Assembly: GCA_022457065.1 (NCBI GenBank)
Contig: JAJGBQ010000004.1
Location: forward strand, 4,216,001 to 4,280,000
Reading direction: 5' to 3'
Length of the DNA stretch: 64,000 bases
From: Curvularia sp. ZM96
Lineage: Eukaryota; Ascomycota; Dothideomycetes; Pleosporales; Pleosporaceae
Shown in pieces: positions 9,953-21,214 of this stretch. Both the position numbers and the translations under genes were made by a program. The stretch's first letter is position 1, and each line of letters begins with the position of its first letter. The notes under the pieces are model-generated. The model was not told where the DNA came from. It saw nothing but the letters and a program-made list of their open reading frames with translations, and ran no database searches.

Positions 9953-11042
9953 GAGGGAAATCACAGTGACCAGGCTTTTTTCGGAATAGTATGCTGAAAT
10001 ATTTTATTTGCACCCATGTTGCCCGCTTATTGCGGCTGCAGTAGGATAGTATGGACATATGCAGACGGCGCTGGATTTGGAGAACCGCAGACCTTATCGG
10101 GCGGGATTTCTCTGATCGCTAGGCATTACAACCTTAGCTGCTGCTGTGTCGGCTTCTGTTCAGTCGACCAAAGCGGGTGAAGCATGGGTCGAAGTCGCAG
10201 AGGAAGGTGCCGTCGAAAAGTATAGATGTCTGAACAGCCGCACCGAAGCTTGATAAGGCCTCATATTTATCAAAATGAAAATATCATGACTCACCGCCTG
10301 GACTTCTAGAGCTGGGCGCGCGATTTTAAGTCCTGTAGTATTACAAGTCCAATGCAGATGTCTCAGCCTTCCCGACCGACCTACCAGTTTAGGAGAATGA
10401 TGACCTGAGAGCGCCGGGTTGGGATTCAGCTGCTTGCTTGTTCAACAGCAGCCCGAGTGCTCCACATCCCTTTTCGGTTAAATTAACGCACGTGTTACAC
10501 ACAACCAAATTCGCCTACTACAGTAGATAACCACTTGATGCTTGTGCAGCAAGCCAGCCAAGCAAAAGATGCAGTGTAAAGAAGATGTTTGAGAAGCATC
10601 GAAAAAAAGTCACATGAAATAGATAGGTAGGATTCTCAAACGAAATAGAAAACGAGAAGCATTGAGTAAAGCTAACAAAGAGTCAGGTGTTACACAAGGT
10701 GGGCTATACGCCTCTGGTCTTAATCCAGGTTAGGGCTAGCTAATCTAAGGTAGTAGTTGTTATGGGTTAGGCTTTACCTATACCTTTTGAGTCTGGGTAT
10801 GGATGAGCTACGTGCGGATATCGATAAGAAGACTGAGTAGACAGGTAGACTCTTAGTCCTTAAGCAATACAATAACTTTCGGCTCCTTATAGTTTCCCGC
10901 TAGGGCTCAGCCTATAATATCTCTCTGGCCCTAGAATGGTACAATAGTAGTGGAATTAGTCCACTTTTTTCCTATCATGCAAAGATATCGAGTCTCGAAG
11001 TAATCCCTTAGGTTCGAAAGATCTTTTGCTTCCTCTACTACG
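9953..11042. other. Intergenic, with a TA-rich repeat-like stretch
   Basis: About 10,680-10,980 is dense in CTAG, TTAG and TAAG words (for example GGGCTAGCTAATCTAAGG) and has no long frame. It resembles a transposon remnant mutated by RIP, but no element family can be named. No gene is recognised. Confidence 0.35.
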
Positions 11043-12287
11043 TCAAGGCTCTCCTCCAAGCTGAGCTTCGATAATACTTTCAGCTACTCCAGGATACCTG
11101 TAGACTTGCACAAACTCTAGCCCTGCCTTCTCCAGTATTGCCTTCCACTCTTCAGTTCTTTCGCGCACAGCAAAATGCGCCAACATCATCATGTCCATTG
11201 ATGTTGCTGCAATAGTCGGCTTGTCTTCCGAAAGCACGATCTCATTCAGCAATACACGCGAATATCCAGGCTTCAGCGCAGGCTTCAGGTTCTCAAGGAT
11301 CTTGATTCCATCTTCATCACTCCAGTCATGGAGAATAGAATGAAGCAAATAGGCTCTTGCACCATGGATCGGCTGAGGGGTGAAAAAGTCGTGAGCTTGG
11401 CATTCAAAAGGGAGAGTTTCCCGATCTTGAATGCTTGCAATGACGGGTTCCCGGTCCTGGAGGACAATTTTTCCAGGACGAGCTTCGTGCTGCGCGACAA
11501 ACCCTTGTACATCATGTCCACGACCACCGCCGACATCCACCAAGAGTACTTCACTGGTGCTGATATTGAAGCCCTTGACCAGGCGGTCTGCTACTGGGTA
11601 GAAGCCTTCGTCGTACCAACTCGCTTTTCCAGCACGATATGCGGACATGAAATTATCGAATTCATCCAGATGAGGTGGCGTAGCTACCAACCACTCAAAA
11701 AACGGTAGCTTCGTACCATGTGCGTCTTGAAATGGACCATCTGTCAGCGATGTGGGCATCTTGTAACCAGTCTTAGAGAAGAAGGCAGGAAAGCCATTGA
11801 ATGACGGTCGCGCGACATCATAGCAGAAGTCCAGGCTTTTCTGGTAGTTTTGGGCCGCGAGTCCGTTAGTAAGAGGGGTTCCATGGAACCTTCCATTAGA
11901 GAATGAAAGGATCTTCATAGCTACTAGATGGCGCATAATTCGTTGGAGCAGCATAGGTTCGACACCTATCTTTTGAGCAAGATCTCTCAAGCTAATGCCC
12001 TCCAGACCTGCGTCTCTGAGGTGCTGAAACAATTTGACTTCGACAGCGAACTTGCAGTGTGCTGACAAAGCAGGCTGTAATGAGATCAGTATGATTGAGA
12101 TTATCAGAGTGTGGCTACTAACCTCGGCCCAAAAGCTTCTTTGTAAGAATTCACTCGGGATCTCAAGTATTGATACGAGATCTCTGCCAAGCTCAACAAG
12201 CTCTTCCCGCGACCCAATCTTCCCTTGTTGGTAGGCATCACCGGCTGCCGCGATGCGCTGAAGTATTGTTGATAGTTCTGTCAACAT
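11043..12287 (-). CDS. SAM-dependent O-methyltransferase (family 2 type)
   Basis: The protein has the two-part layout of fungal and plant-type O-methyltransferases. An N-terminal winged-helix dimerisation region (LRDLAQKIGVEPMLLQRIMRHLVA) precedes a Rossmann methyltransferase domain. The latter has the SAM-binding motif LLVDVGGGRGHD at about residue 230, and HSILHDWSDEDGIKILENL with the His/Asp region typical of the catalytic site. It likely methylates a hydroxyl on a small, possibly secondary, metabolite; the substrate is unknown. A 48-nt intron (12075-12122, GTTAGT...TTACAG) contains no stop and is a multiple of three, so the frame reads through it. Removing it restores normal spacing and gives 398 residues instead of 414. 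No biosynthetic backbone enzyme lies nearby. Confidence 0.9.
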   Translation of the reverse strand: MLTELSTILQRIAAAGDAYQQGKIGSREELVELGRDLVSILEIPSEFLQRSFWAEVSSHTLIISIILISLQPALSAHCKFAVEVKLFQHLRDAGLEGISLRDLAQKIGVEPMLLQRIMRHLVAMKILSFSNGRFHGTPLTNGLAAQNYQKSLDFCYDVARPSFNGFPAFFSKTGYKMPTSLTDGPFQDAHGTKLPFFEWLVATPPHLDEFDNFMSAYRAGKASWYDEGFYPVADRLVKGFNISTSEVLLVDVGGGRGHDVQGFVAQHEARPGKIVLQDREPVIASIQDRETLPFECQAHDFFTPQPIHGARAYLLHSILHDWSDEDGIKILENLKPALKPGYSRVLLNEIVLSEDKPTIAATSMDMMMLAHFAVRERTEEWKAILEKAGLEFVQVYRYPGVAESIIEAQLGGEP

Positions 12288-13622
12288 GGCTTTTTACTGA
12301 TGAGATCGATGCTTTCCCTTTGTAAGAACTACTAAGAGGTTAACACCCTCAACTTGGCTGTGTTATATATGTGTATCGGGAAATGTTATCCTGCTTCGCG
12401 GCTCCTGGAGCTGCCGTCGCCCACTATAATGCATAAGGTTTAGTTGTGTACTGTATGCAGACACGCCCGTCCTTGCAGATAGCATTCGAGGAGTTGCGTC
12501 GTTTTGGGTTACTAGCTAGGGAGCGGGAAGTGGATGAATTTTGCAGGAGTAGTTACTCTCGCGGAGATTGTATCTGATCTCAGCTAGAAAAGCAAGCGAT
12601 GGCACAATTGGATCTAGATTTAATTGGATTAGTCTCGGCGTGAGTTGGCATAATTTACCTGCATGGAATCATTAGTACTGTTCGCTCATTGGATTAATTG
12701 ACGAAGATTGCTTTGATGAATGTAGTTGTCTCTAACGCTATGCACTAATCTTCTTAATATACGCTTCTCCATGGCGAATCGACGTATTCTTGTAGAGACA
12801 TCTTCTAGTAGAAGATGTTACTTCACCGAGATACAAGTGCATCAATCTCGTTCCTGGTCCTTGTTCCATGCAGGCTCTCTTGGCATAGCCCACATTGTAT
12901 GCAACCCGTGTCGCTCCTGCAGGAAGATTTCCTAACTATTGTCGTCATTTAACATACATATCTCATCGCCAGCAATTCGGTCGTTAACGTTCTGCTCAAA
13001 CGATACTAGCTTTTCTGATGATATGCATATATCGTATCCAAAGGATGGCTTACTTTATGGCCTTGTGTGGAGGTGATGCTTTCGCACACAATGTCTACAA
13101 GTGAGCGCGCCTATGAGCGAGGCCGGGCAGTTCGTCTGTATGCAAGAAAGTAAGCGATGGATTGGTACACAAAGTGTTGAACTGTGCCACATTGCTCTTA
13201 GCCCAGGAAGAATCTGCCTCATGACCCACACGATGCTCTTTTTGGATCCAGCCAGGTTTCTGTTACTTTTCCAGAGAGATGATATCCTCTGGTTGATAGA
13301 ATGTTACATGGCTAATTTCCGCCACATTCTCCCGCAGTCGGGTTCTTGTTTTGCACTCGGGTTGCTCAATATATTGCTGAAGCTCTGTGTGCAGGGGCAA
13401 CAAGTTGGAATAGAGGATGTGGCCCACAACACGTAGTTGATACCTGTGCCACCTTGGCCTATTTCGCTTATGCAACCCAACCCACAAGGTTTCGCTTGCA
13501 ACCTTTCAATTAGCTGTATGGTATGACTATTATGTTTAGTCTCAGGTGCTTAGAAAAAGGCTTGCAATCTTGGTTCTGAAGTAGCCGCAAGCCTGAACGA
13601 CTGGAGAAAGATAATCACTGCA
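12288..13622. other. Intergenic, no gene recognised
   Basis: This spacer holds the divergent upstream regions of the O-methyltransferase (minus) and the Pth11-like gene (plus). Several short frames exist, none with recognisable similarity. Confidence 0.35.
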
Positions 13623-15027
13623 ATGACGAACTCAGTGGATCTTGCAGACAATAGACAGACGGAAATCCTACTCGTCGCATGGATAATGACTGGGACTGCC
13701 ACTCTGACAGTCACAATCAAGCTCTTTGCGCGAGTAAAGCTGGTGCGAGTTATTGGTTGGGACGATTTGTTCATCATCTTGTCGCTGGTAAGTTATTATC
13801 GTACCCAGGACGACTTTTGATATTGACGCTGTTACTAGATCTTTAGTATCACTGCCTCAGCGTTTGTGCATTATGGAGTTATCCTAGGATTTGGTCAGTA
13901 TACAGTAGTCGTAGCAGCAGAGTTTGGTGAAGAGCGACTCTTCAAAGGTGCTATGGTTCAGATGCTTGGGTATCGTACGCTTGAAATTTTAATCTTCAAC
14001 TCTTAGAAAGATTCAAGCTAATGCATGACAGCTTTCAACATTGGTATGTGTGTTTCGCATGTTGATCTGGCAGCAATTGCCAAGCGATGACCACCGACAG
14101 CCGCCTTTAGTTTCCCGAACATTTCCATTGCAATTCTTGTTTGTCAAATTCTCTCGCCAGATCCGCCACGCACGATTGCCCTATACTCCATGGCAGTGCT
14201 ACAAGTTGTCTTAGGCATGGTTACTATTGCCCTGGCATTTGCGCAATGTCAACCAATGAGCAAGTTATGGGAAAAGACTTTGCCCGGATCCTGCTGGAGT
14301 CCAAATATTCTCAATTACTTTTAGTATGGTTTTTATGCGTATACAACATTGACGGATGTGGTGTTGGCGATAGTACCAGCACATACATTCTGGCGTCTGC
14401 AGATGCCTTGGACGACTAAGATTGGCCTCATCGTAATGATGGGTTTGACCATGCTATCTGCAGTAGTTACCATTGTGAAGGGATCATATCTGCCATTGTT
14501 CACAGACATGGAAGACCCTCGTAAGTACACCAACAAATGACATCTAACAAAAGCTCACCTATAGACAGTTTGGAATCCTGTCCCCTTAGTAATTTGGGGG
14601 TTGTAAGTTTCATAGTCTCTATTCTTGGACCGTACTCGATCTGCTAACAACTTGTTTCAGGGTCGAGCAGAATATTGTCATTATGGCTGCTTGTGTTCCC
14701 ACAATGCGGCCCTTTTTCGATCGCGCATGGAAGTACCGTTTCTCCACAAAGTCAGGCTCTCATCTGAAAACACCAACCCAAGGAGCCTATCAATACCTAA
14801 ACAAAAGAAGAATCATGCTTGAGTGCCGAGCGGGATCGATGTCTGATGTTGCTCTGAATGACATGGGTACGAAAGTGACTACGATTAATAAGACATCAGA
14901 TGAATGCGATGGATTGAGCCATGAAAGCCAACAGGGCATTTTGAAAATCATAGATGTCAACATTGACTGGCATAAAGGTGTTGACAAAACGGTGAAGGGA
15001 AAAAAGGCAAGGAGTGGAAGCATATAA
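13623..15027 (+). pseudogene. Pth11-like / fungal rhodopsin-domain membrane protein with in-frame stop
   Basis: I resolve six exons: 13623-13787, 13839-13974, 14032-14043, 14101-14520, 14569-14602 and 14661-15027. They rebuild the fungal integral membrane protein family often listed as rhodopsin-domain or Pth11-like. Visible features are WDDLFIILSL after TM2, IAAFSFPNISIAILVCQI, CQPMSKLWE followed by PGSCW, YTTLTDVVLAIVPAHTFW, and a last helix ending in MAACVPTMRPFF. The C-terminal tail is hydrophilic. Exon 3 is only 12 nt and supplies the FNI-A segment expected by homology. The frame is broken by TAG at 14322-14324, between LNY-F and YGFYAYTT, where homologues read through. No intron can remove it without deleting conserved helix sequence. 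It is probably a recent pseudogene, or the stop is a sequence error. Related proteins sense surface or host cues. Confidence 0.7.
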
Positions 15028-17373
15028 CTGGACGTGGAGTGAATCAATCGAATCAATCGAGTCAATTATATTAATCTAATAGGACAAGCTGTTCTGTTGA
15101 AACACTGAACGTGATGTCTCAATGGGATTCTTACCCGGTTACTAGACTGGAGGTAGAAATCATTTACCTAGTCTAATCACTCAAGGATCCAGCGAGCCAG
15201 CCAACAGTGTGATGATCTCCATTCTGCTTGTAACGCCATGGCCAATAGAGACGGATGCTCAAAGACCTTTGGTCAGCGGTGGAATATGCCTTCTTACCAA
15301 GAAAAGTCCGTCGGTTCCAGACATGGATTCCAAAGCACCATGTAAAAGGGATTGTACATGTGACAATGCCAAATTCGCTAGGTTCCTGCATGGAACAATT
15401 TTGATTGGAGGCTAAAATTTTGTTAAATGTGAGTGCTTACAGAGCATGTTCGACCTGGAGTTGAATTAAACGTCTACCTCGTCGTCTCTGACATTGCCAG
15501 GGACTTTGTCAAATTCTGCTTACTGTGGGGTATGATAGGTGTTCAGACCTGGACAACACGGGTTCGTTCCGACAGCCGCCCGGTAGGGAGCATGCTGGTG
15601 GTAGAGGGCCCCTTGTTTATGGAACCGAGGCACAAACTCCGGCACCAACTCCGGCACCGATAGTCAACCAATGCTAGAGATGACTGAACACGAGTAGCAG
15701 CAAGGGAAACAGGGATTTGATTCATCAGAATTGGGGCGTAAGACGGGGAGAGGGTCCGCTAGACTGTTCATATATCGCGCGGAAAGTTCTCACGCATAGC
15801 ATAGGTTGTAGACCAGCGGAAGGAACCTTTGGCTAGGCAGACTATATTTGGTGTTGTACGTACTAGTAACATGCTCATTGGCTTCGCGGAGTTGCGCTAT
15901 GTAGGAACGAGGGAAAATTTGAAATCTATGGCCCAAGGCGAGGCTGGTGGCGCCGGAAGGTGCCGAAAGGACAGAGAATATATAGTGCCAACACGAGGAA
16001 GTGGCTTGAGAAGTCTAACACCAGACCGAGTTGAGGCTACTTGACCAATGTGGCGTTTAACGTAGACAGGTCTAGAACAAGGGTAAGCCCAGAGGAATGG
16101 AGACGCGGGGGATGGGAGGTGCAGGATTCCCTGCGCGCCATTAGCGAAAGCTTGTTTCACATGCTGAGAGCGCCTGACTACCAGAATACTAGAAACGAGG
16201 ACAGGACACTGCTCAATGACGGCATAAGCGACGCTGACGGGGGTTAGGGGAAAGCAAGTCAGAAGGACCGTGGTACACTCATGCTATGGCTGGGACAGCA
16301 GGGCATGCCTGGCTGAGGAAAGGGATGCGGCAGCGCGGTCGTGAGAGATAAGGTTTGAAGTTGCTCGCTGTCGAGTGACGTGCGTCTGTGCGCCGCCATC
16401 TTGCAGTTCGGAGACCAAGGCGCCGTGGATTCGGGATGGATCCCAAGTTTGCCCTCAGGGTACGGGCTGGGTGCTGCAATCACGTATATACTAACTCCCA
16501 AGCAGGAAGGTCGTGTGGAACATACTCCGTATACTCAGTAGCTGCCGCGGAGCCCACTCAAGGTTGGGGCCGCGTCAACTAGCTGTCAATCACTAGGCGT
16601 ACCAGTAGGTATGTAGACATGTTTAGGCACAGCCTCCCCCGGCTCCCCGGCAGATAGGGTGCTTTCGCCATTTGAACAAGCTTCGCCCAGCCCTCAGTCG
16701 GAGGCAGAAAGTGTTTCGGGACATAGACATTGGCCATGGCAGCGTCGGTATGCAGCCTTGCACGTGTGCATGCAACCAATTGCCGGCCGACGGCAGGTTA
16801 GCCGGAGGGCCCTGGGTATGTCGAGTACTAGTGTATACATACTTAGGTACGTACATGGCCGCTCTGTACCATTCGGAGCTGCTCCATTGTCACCATCACT
16901 ACCATCACCAATTCCATCTCCTCTTCCCAATAGCCTAACGAGCCCTATCCGCCGTTCTATCCGGCAGCCTTGCAAGCGAACACACTCAGGGACCTCAGTG
17001 AACCTATCCGCCGTGGCCTCTGCGGAGCCGTGGCTTACCTTTTTCTTGGTGTTGAACACTCCAACGAAGCGGCTGGCCGACACTCACGCAAGACGCAGTT
17101 GGCTGAACATCACTAGTCTGGAGCCCAAACTCTGTACCGGTTCCCCTTTGGCCATAACACTACCGCCTATAGTCCCTGAACGGCCGGCAATCCCGCGTGT
17201 GGGGCTGCACGCCTCCATCGAAAACTAGACTGTACTCCTCGTCCCTGTGCCCGATGCTAGATGCATTCGTAACCGCAAACACTACATATACTACAATGCC
17301 CAAAAGCCATCTTTAGCCGGTGGTCACCAAACTCGTTTCTGGAAAACAACTACAATTCGCCAACTGTCTCGCC
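15028..17373. other. Long intergenic region, no gene recognised
   Basis: This region is 2.3 kb with many short frames on both strands and no recognisable domain. A trivial 12-bp direct repeat (AACTCCGGCACC twice) lies at 15635-15658. The last few hundred bases should contain the promoter of the GPCR gene. Confidence 0.4.
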
Positions 17374-18820
17374 ATGGTCACGTATTCTGTCGCCATCCCT
17401 ACTCTTGTAGGGAGCCTCTGTTCCGCCGTGGCCACCTCATGTGTTCTTGTTTGCTATGTCATCTACGCCGATCAGCAACGCTCTTTCCGTCATGCACTGG
17501 TTCTGAACCTCGCACTAGCTGGTACGGCCGACCGCACTTGCAACCTATCAGGCTGACACCCAGAATAGAATTTATCAATTCAGTCAACAACTCCATCTCC
17601 GGCGCCTACGTTGTTGCCAATAACCGACAAATCGAGGACGGTATAGCATGTGACGTGAATGGCTGGGTAGGCCAGTGGTCCGTCCAGGTGAGCCATGCGA
17701 ACTCACATGTCCACCCTCTTAAACCCTTTACTAATCTCCCCCCTAGGCGGCCGACTTCTCCATCCTAGCCATTGCCATTGTTACCCTCCTCACCATTACC
17801 CGAAAGACCTACATGCCCAATGTGTCTACTCTCAAGAAGCTGCTCATCTGCGCGTCGTGCTGGATCATGCCCACCATATCATGTAATTTCTACCATACTC
17901 CATCACCCACTCACCACAAGGCTGACTTGAACAAACAGCTTCTACTGCCCTAGGACTAGGCGAAATCGCCCCTGTCAGTGGCAATTGGTGTTGGATAAGT
18001 GCCAAACGGACTGATCTGCGCTACGGCCTGGGTCATGCCTGGCGATTCACCATCATCTTCCTAACTATTGGCATCTATGTTTACATCTGGATTTATATGA
18101 AAAGACACTTCTCCACTCTGTGGGCACAGAGCCAGGGAATGTCGTATGATCCAACAAGCTCGGCCAGGCGCCGCGAATTTCGTAAACAGGATGCTTTCCA
18201 GTTAAAGAGCGAATCCCAGACAGAGCTACATGAGATTAACGTCGAGTACCAATACGAAGTAAAACTCTCGGACAGTAGCATGGCAGCAAAGAAAGGGACT
18301 GGTTTCTCTACCCATGAGCTGGACAAGGAGAACAGCTGTAAAAGTGAGATGACTCGAGACACCAGCCCGTCCTCCTCCAAAGGATCACCATGTATGTCAC
18401 CCTTTTTCTTTTCTCCATTTCTTTGCTCGCTATCCTTCTTTGCTGACTTTGCCTGTTGCAGACTCATCTCCCGCTGCAGATAGCGAACGTGACGTTGAAG
18501 CTGGTAGGACTACTACAGGAGTAGAGGGTCCTGCAGGTCATATGACTAGCAAATCACAGATTGGAGTCAACAAACGGAGCGTGGAAAAGGAAATCAAGAG
18601 AATGCTACTCTTGAATGCGTACCCAATCTTGTACATCATCCTCTGGGCGCCCGGTATGATCAACCGCTTGGTAGAAGCCTCAGGACACAAAAGCCGTGTC
18701 TTGACCATTATGCAATGCTCGACCCAGTTCATAGGGTTGGCCAACGCCCTCACCTACGGATTCAACGAGCATTTGAGGAAATCTGTCAAGGGCGACTTGA
18801 TAAAGTGGTTCAAACGATGA
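17374..18820 (+). CDS. cAMP-receptor-like G-protein-coupled receptor
   Basis: Five exons (17374-17521, 17569-17687, 17747-17882, 17939-18391, 18462-18820) join to 404 residues in a continuous frame. All four introns have GT donors and AG acceptors. The start ATG sits in GCCATGG and opens directly on TM1. Seven hydrophobic segments are visible, with FRHALVLNLALA then FINSVNNSISG around TM2, GDFSIL-like AADFSILAIA in TM3, and the TM6-TM7 region YPILYIILWAPGMINR and STQFIGLANALTYGF. This matches the fungal class of GPCRs related to Dictyostelium cAMP receptors (GprC/GprD/GprG type) that couple to heterotrimeric G proteins at the plasma membrane. A long hydrophilic third cytoplasmic loop (about 150 residues, Ser- and Glu-rich) is spliced within by the 70-nt last intron. 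The ligand is unknown. Confidence 0.88.
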
Positions 18821-19913
18821 GCATTCTCAACAACAACTCTTTTTTCTCTTCGCTGTCACGTCTACTCCGTATACCCTTTTTCTTTACTAATCTTTAATAT
18901 GGGCTCGTGCTTTTAGCAAGGCCATGTAGATAATGCATAATAACGATAAGTTGTATAAACAAATCAGGGTTCTGTCACGTTTCAGAGTCCGATAACGCCA
19001 TTTTGGAGTCAAAGCAATCCCCCTGTAATCTACTGGCCTTATGCAATGCACTCACAACTTCAATATGCTGCTCTTATAGATGGCATTGAAGCAAAGCAAG
19101 GTTGACCAATATGTGACGTCTACTTCTGTTGCACTATCCGCTGATGTGGATCCAGCCGCGCTCGTCGGTCCAAAAGTCTCGCCGATGCCCTTGTTTACTC
19201 TGAATAAGTGACGCGCCACCTGCTTCCAACGTCGTCTCGCTAGACAATACTAGGCATGCCTCCGTCGCGCACCATGTTGATCGTTGCATTTTGGAGCTTT
19301 TTATGATCCCATGCAACTATGTCTGAGACAAACCTTAAGCTCGTACGATGGGCAGACGCATCGGAGAATTATGACAATCTGCGCATGCTATTCTACTCAA
19401 ACATTCCTACGTTTACGTCACAATTCTACGCCTTCCACGATCAAGTTTCATAAGCATAGCTTACGGTCATAGAAGGTCTGAAGATTCGTATTCCATGAAG
19501 ATCTTCGCACGCCATCGGCAGTGTGTCTACACTTACAACATTGCATGAGATAGATTTTTTTTCACTATTCGGGAAGGTGACTATTTTGGGCAATGAAACT
19601 AAGGTTTGACAAGACGGGACAACTACGGGTATGTAGTAGTCATGCCTGATAGATGTACTTAATACAAGAGCTAAATACAAGCTATCTATTATCTGGGCAT
19701 GGTGGCCCGTGTTAATCTGAAACATACCCTAGTACACGACCACAGCAAACAACCATATGATATACGCCGATGAGCCCTACCAAATCTTGATTTTCATGAC
19801 GATAGTTTTCATGACAATTTTATTTAGAAAAGGGAATGTTTGTTCGACTTGCGCGACGATCCGACGCTAGTCAGCAGGCTAGGATTTCTATATACCTTAG
19901 TATGAACAACAGG
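18821..19913. other. Intergenic, no gene recognised
   Basis: These are 3' flanks of the convergent GPCR and 185-aa genes. Short frames only, and no repeat is seen. Confidence 0.35.
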
Positions 19914-20471
19914 CTACAATTCACCTCGGTTGTCAGCGGGAATACTCCTTCTTAGCTCTGCAATATACTCATCGGCTTCGACATCCTCATAGACATCGTT
20001 GAGGAATTGAAAGCCAAGAAACCCGCCATCACGATCTTGGTAGAGCACCAAAGCCTTAGCACGCGCTAATTCTTGTTTGTCAAACCCCGCGTCGCAACCA
20101 CCGCCGCTCTCGCGGTAGGCAACATACGCATTCAGTGCTTCCTGGTAGAGTGGGTGGTCTCGAAGTAGAGGCCCAGAGCCTAAACCTAGCGGTTTGCCAC
20201 TTTCCATCTTCTCAGCGAACTCATCGTACAACGTATAGACTTCTTCTTCGTCGCAAGCAGTGCAAGTATTGTGCACTTTGAGATCTAACAACTGCTCCAA
20301 AGTATCCGACATCAGGCTGGTATCAAGCCATTCGCGAGACTCTTTAGGACATGCGTATTTTCCAGACACATAACAAGCACTTCCTCGAAGGAACTGCTCT
20401 ATGTCGCGTCCGGGCTTGAAGCTAGTATCGGGGGTAAATTTAACAGTCTTTTGTTGGTGATGTTTAGCCAT
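19914..20471 (-). CDS. Hypothetical protein, 185 aa
   Basis: A single intronless frame begins at a clear ATG (20469-20471). I do not recognise the family. The protein is soluble and acidic with no signal peptide or membrane helix. It contains three Cys pairs or near-pairs (CYVSGKYAC, CTACDEEE), which could bind metal, and a Tyr- and Asp-rich C-terminus (LVLYQDRDGGFLGF, DVYEDVEADEYI). Length, composition and the stop-free frame support a real gene. It stands alone between large spacers, so context gives no function. Confidence 0.55.
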   Translation of the reverse strand: MAKHHQQKTVKFTPDTSFKPGRDIEQFLRGSACYVSGKYACPKESREWLDTSLMSDTLEQLLDLKVHNTCTACDEEEVYTLYDEFAEKMESGKPLGLGSGPLLRDHPLYQEALNAYVAYRESGGGCDAGFDKQELARAKALVLYQDRDGGFLGFQFLNDVYEDVEADEYIAELRRSIPADNRGEL

Positions 20472-21214
20472 TTTGGATTGCTTTCCTTTACTGTCTTAGT
20501 TGTCTTTAGAGGCAATGGGCTTTTATATCTACAAAAATACGGCTTAAGACGTTGGTTACACAATGTCGATGGTGTCTTGAACATGCTGCACAGACTGCGA
20601 CTCTAGCCCTTGTGAATTGCAAAACCACACTGTTATCGAACATACCAGCTCAAACACTGCACATAGTCTTGAATTCACCTGGAGGTAGGTTCACACAGCA
20701 TTACACACTGGTCGAGTATAGGCTCGCACATGCTACTCTTCGCCTTACAAATGTGACTCTCAGCTTTATTGGTAATTTGAGAATTTGCTTCAGTGTTCTT
20801 GATTCTCTTGGTCTGCTCGCAAGGCATTTTTCAAGACTCAAACCGCCAAAATAGGTGTAGGACATGACCATCGGCAGAAGGTCCGAGACATACGTGGTAT
20901 CAGGATCATTCGTCCTGCGTATCATCTTTGTCTACGCTACCCGACAGCATACCCAAGCAATTATTTTTCTCTTCTGGTTTGTTCTCGAGTTGCCTCTAAC
21001 TCATGTAACCGTGCTTTTCATAAATACGACATAGCAGTTAGGGCAAAGGCCATGCAAAGCTCGTACATCTGCAGAGTATTCACTACCACGAATGACACAA
21101 CCAGTTACAGAAATACCATTACACAACTTCTATAATTCATCTATATCAAGAACTCATCTATGTCTAAAAATAGCCATCTATTTGCATATCATGGGGTATC
21201 TCGAAAGCTCTTAT
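20472..21214. other. Intergenic, no gene recognised
   Basis: This spacer includes the upstream side of the 185-aa gene and the 3' flank of the Old Yellow Enzyme gene. No feature is recognised. Confidence 0.35.

Noticed and set aside
15560..15580. GGTTCGTTCC resembling a tRNA B box
   Set aside because: No matching A box, acceptor stem or cloverleaf could be formed around it.
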